Origin: an uncultured bacterium
GTDB lineage: Bacteria; Bacteroidota; Bacteroidia; Bacteroidales; CAIXTV01
Reading direction: 5' to 3'
Length of the DNA stretch: 43,225 nt
Assembly (NCBI GenBank): GCA_903922465.1
Contig: CAIXTV010000030.1
Span: 1 to 43,225, forward strand
Part shown: positions 42,389-43,225 of the stretch, one piece after another
How the letters are laid out: each line of letters opens with the position of its first letter
Position numbering within the stretch: position 1 is the stretch's first letter
Notes under the pieces: model-generated
What the model saw: only the letters and a program-made list of their open reading frames with translations
Databases searched by the model: none
Told to the model about the DNA's origin: nothing
Translations under genes and position numbers: made by a program

Positions 42389-42871
42389 TTATTTCAATGA
42401 TATTTCCCACTCCCTCAGCTTCTGCTGGAGAGATTTTCTGGCGTTTGCAGGACTTGTTGATGTCAGTGTAATAAGTTCCATCTGTGGCATACTTATTTTC
42501 ATTTTCATAAAAGTGCTGAATGACTTTTCCCCGTTGAACGCCAATTTTTTCAAATTTGGATATGTTTCAAATAAGCCACTGAAATCATTTAGCTCCGCAT
42601 TTTTGATATTTGAATCTAAACTACCGACACGATCTGCTTCGGTCATCACATCCCATAACCCGATTTTATTCTTTAGCAACAAATCGGTTTTCTCGCTGTA
42701 TTTAGTTAGCGTTAGATTGTTGTTGAAAATCGCAAATATAATCTTCCAAAACTGGTTCTGTGGATTAGCATAATACTCGCCAGCCTTAATGGATAAATCG
42801 CTGGGCAAGGAGCCTAAAATCAATATTTCGGTGTTTTGATCGATGATAGGTGGGAAGCCTGATTTTTTCAT
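42389..42871 (-). CDS. DNA-deoxyinosine / uracil-DNA glycosylase family protein
   Basis: The 160-residue enzyme of the uracil-DNA glycosylase superfamily (family 6, hypoxanthine-DNA glycosylase type) cuts damaged bases from DNA. Visible motifs are ILILGSLPSD at 16-25, then YYANPQNQFWKI at 33-44 (N36 and N39), and the C-terminal STSPANA at 138-144 that replaces the HPS loop of classical enzymes. Length is normal for the family. Convergent to the DUF2779 gene; the 181 bases between hold no gene and no clear terminator. Confidence 0.9.
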   Translation of the reverse strand: MKKSGFPPIIDQNTEILILGSLPSDLSIKAGEYYANPQNQFWKIIFAIFNNNLTLTKYSEKTDLLLKNKIGLWDVMTEADRVGSLDSNIKNAELNDFSGLFETYPNLKKLAFNGEKSFSTFMKMKISMPQMELITLTSTSPANARKSLQQKLREWEISLK

Positions 42872-42901
42872 TTTATATTAGAGTGGTTATAAATTAGGAG
42901 T

Positions 42902-43165
42902 TTAGATTAATTCATCATCATCACCATCCAGTATTAGGTCTAATCTTAATCTTCTAAGATCATTTTCCATTTCTGCAATCGTTGTGTACAATTCTTCCAG
43001 CTTTCCATTTAGTATGCTAACCATAAATTTGTTCAATGGGTTAGAACTGTTTTTCTCGATTAGATTAATCAATTCTAATTCCGTGTTTTCATAATACTCA
43101 TCTTCCACTCTACAAATAAGTAGTTCTATTTCTCTATTAATTCTTGCAATTTCTTGTTGGGTCAT
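42902..43165 (-). CDS. Small coiled-coil hypothetical protein
   Basis: The 87-residue protein is highly charged and helical (MTQQEIARINREIELLICRV and NGKLEELYTTIAEMENDLRRLRLDL), ending in an acidic tail (DGDDDELI). The frame can be extended to a TTG at 43189, but I chose the ATG at 43165. It lies 30 bases upstream of the glycosylase gene on the same strand. Its promoter may lie beyond the window. Function unknown. Confidence 0.5.
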   Translation of the reverse strand: MTQQEIARINREIELLICRVEDEYYENTELELINLIEKNSSNPLNKFMVSILNGKLEELYTTIAEMENDLRRLRLDLILDGDDDELI

Positions 43166-43225
43166 AACCTTGATATTTGTGTCCAACAATCTTTACATCT
43201 TCATCCCCCACATCCTCTCATCCAA

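Noticed and set aside
1-43225. CRISPR arrays
   Set aside because: No regularly spaced repeats of 23-40 bases were seen; the closest regular pattern is the 9-bp series at 28447-28496, which fits regulator sites.
7770-43225. Second copy of the tRNA-Leu 3' end as a right attachment site
   Set aside because: The words GTTCGAGTCC and TTCTGGGCACC were looked for to the right of the integrase and not found in the window.

Overview
The window looks like a chromosome segment of a Bacteroidota bacterium, probably a free-living or gut-associated Bacteroidia relative. Evidence seen directly: many genes sit a few bases below a TAnnTTTG -7 element, the promoter signature of this phylum; there is a type IX secretion C-terminal sorting domain; a propeller/Y_Y_Y/LytS-type sensor kinase; lipoproteins with short Bacteroidota-style leaders; and a Bacteroidota-type tyrosine integrase.

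Region 1 (1-7.85 kb) looks like core chromosome: a DUF4249-like lipoprotein, a one-domain proline dehydrogenase, a secreted GH89 alpha-N-acetylglucosaminidase, a DUF4301 protein convergent to it across a strong bidirectional terminator, and two adjacent tRNA-Leu genes (anticodons GAG and CAG) with their own terminator.

Region 2 (7.9-24.2 kb) starts directly beside the tRNA genes with a tyrosine integrase and looks like an accessory island, visibly more AT-rich. It carries an AbiEi/AbiEii type IV toxin-antitoxin pair, a three-gene HipBST-like toxin-antitoxin operon, small membrane proteins, a DUF4349 lipoprotein, a mostly minus-strand run (DUF4153 membrane protein, SanA/YdcF-like protein, a possible acetyltransferase, an unknown 353-aa protein, an Abi_C/HEPN-like protein, a small beta-rich protein, a CoiA-like nuclease, an unknown protein) and a serine recombinase. 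No second attachment site was found, so the right edge is unknown.

Region 3 (24.3-31.8 kb) is a local signalling circuit: a LytTR response regulator, a 1093-residue sensor kinase, and then a secreted LamG/kelch/Ig-like/T9SS protein. The gap before the secreted protein holds 9-bp direct repeats 21 bp apart (the geometry of LytTR binding sites) and a promoter-terminator pair that may encode a very small RNA.

Region 4 (31.8-43.2 kb) is the least understood. A large hairpin element precedes three unknown genes. A 230-bp inverted-repeat element follows. Then comes a five-gene minus-strand operon (membrane-anchored secreted protein, two tandem paralogous alpha-solenoid proteins, an unknown protein, an unusual AAA+ ATPase). 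Diverging from it are a small membrane protein and a DUF2779 protein that combines a RecB/Cas4-like nuclease with a DnaQ-like exonuclease. A hypoxanthine/uracil DNA glycosylase and a small coiled-coil protein end the window. The five-gene operon is the best candidate for an undescribed system.
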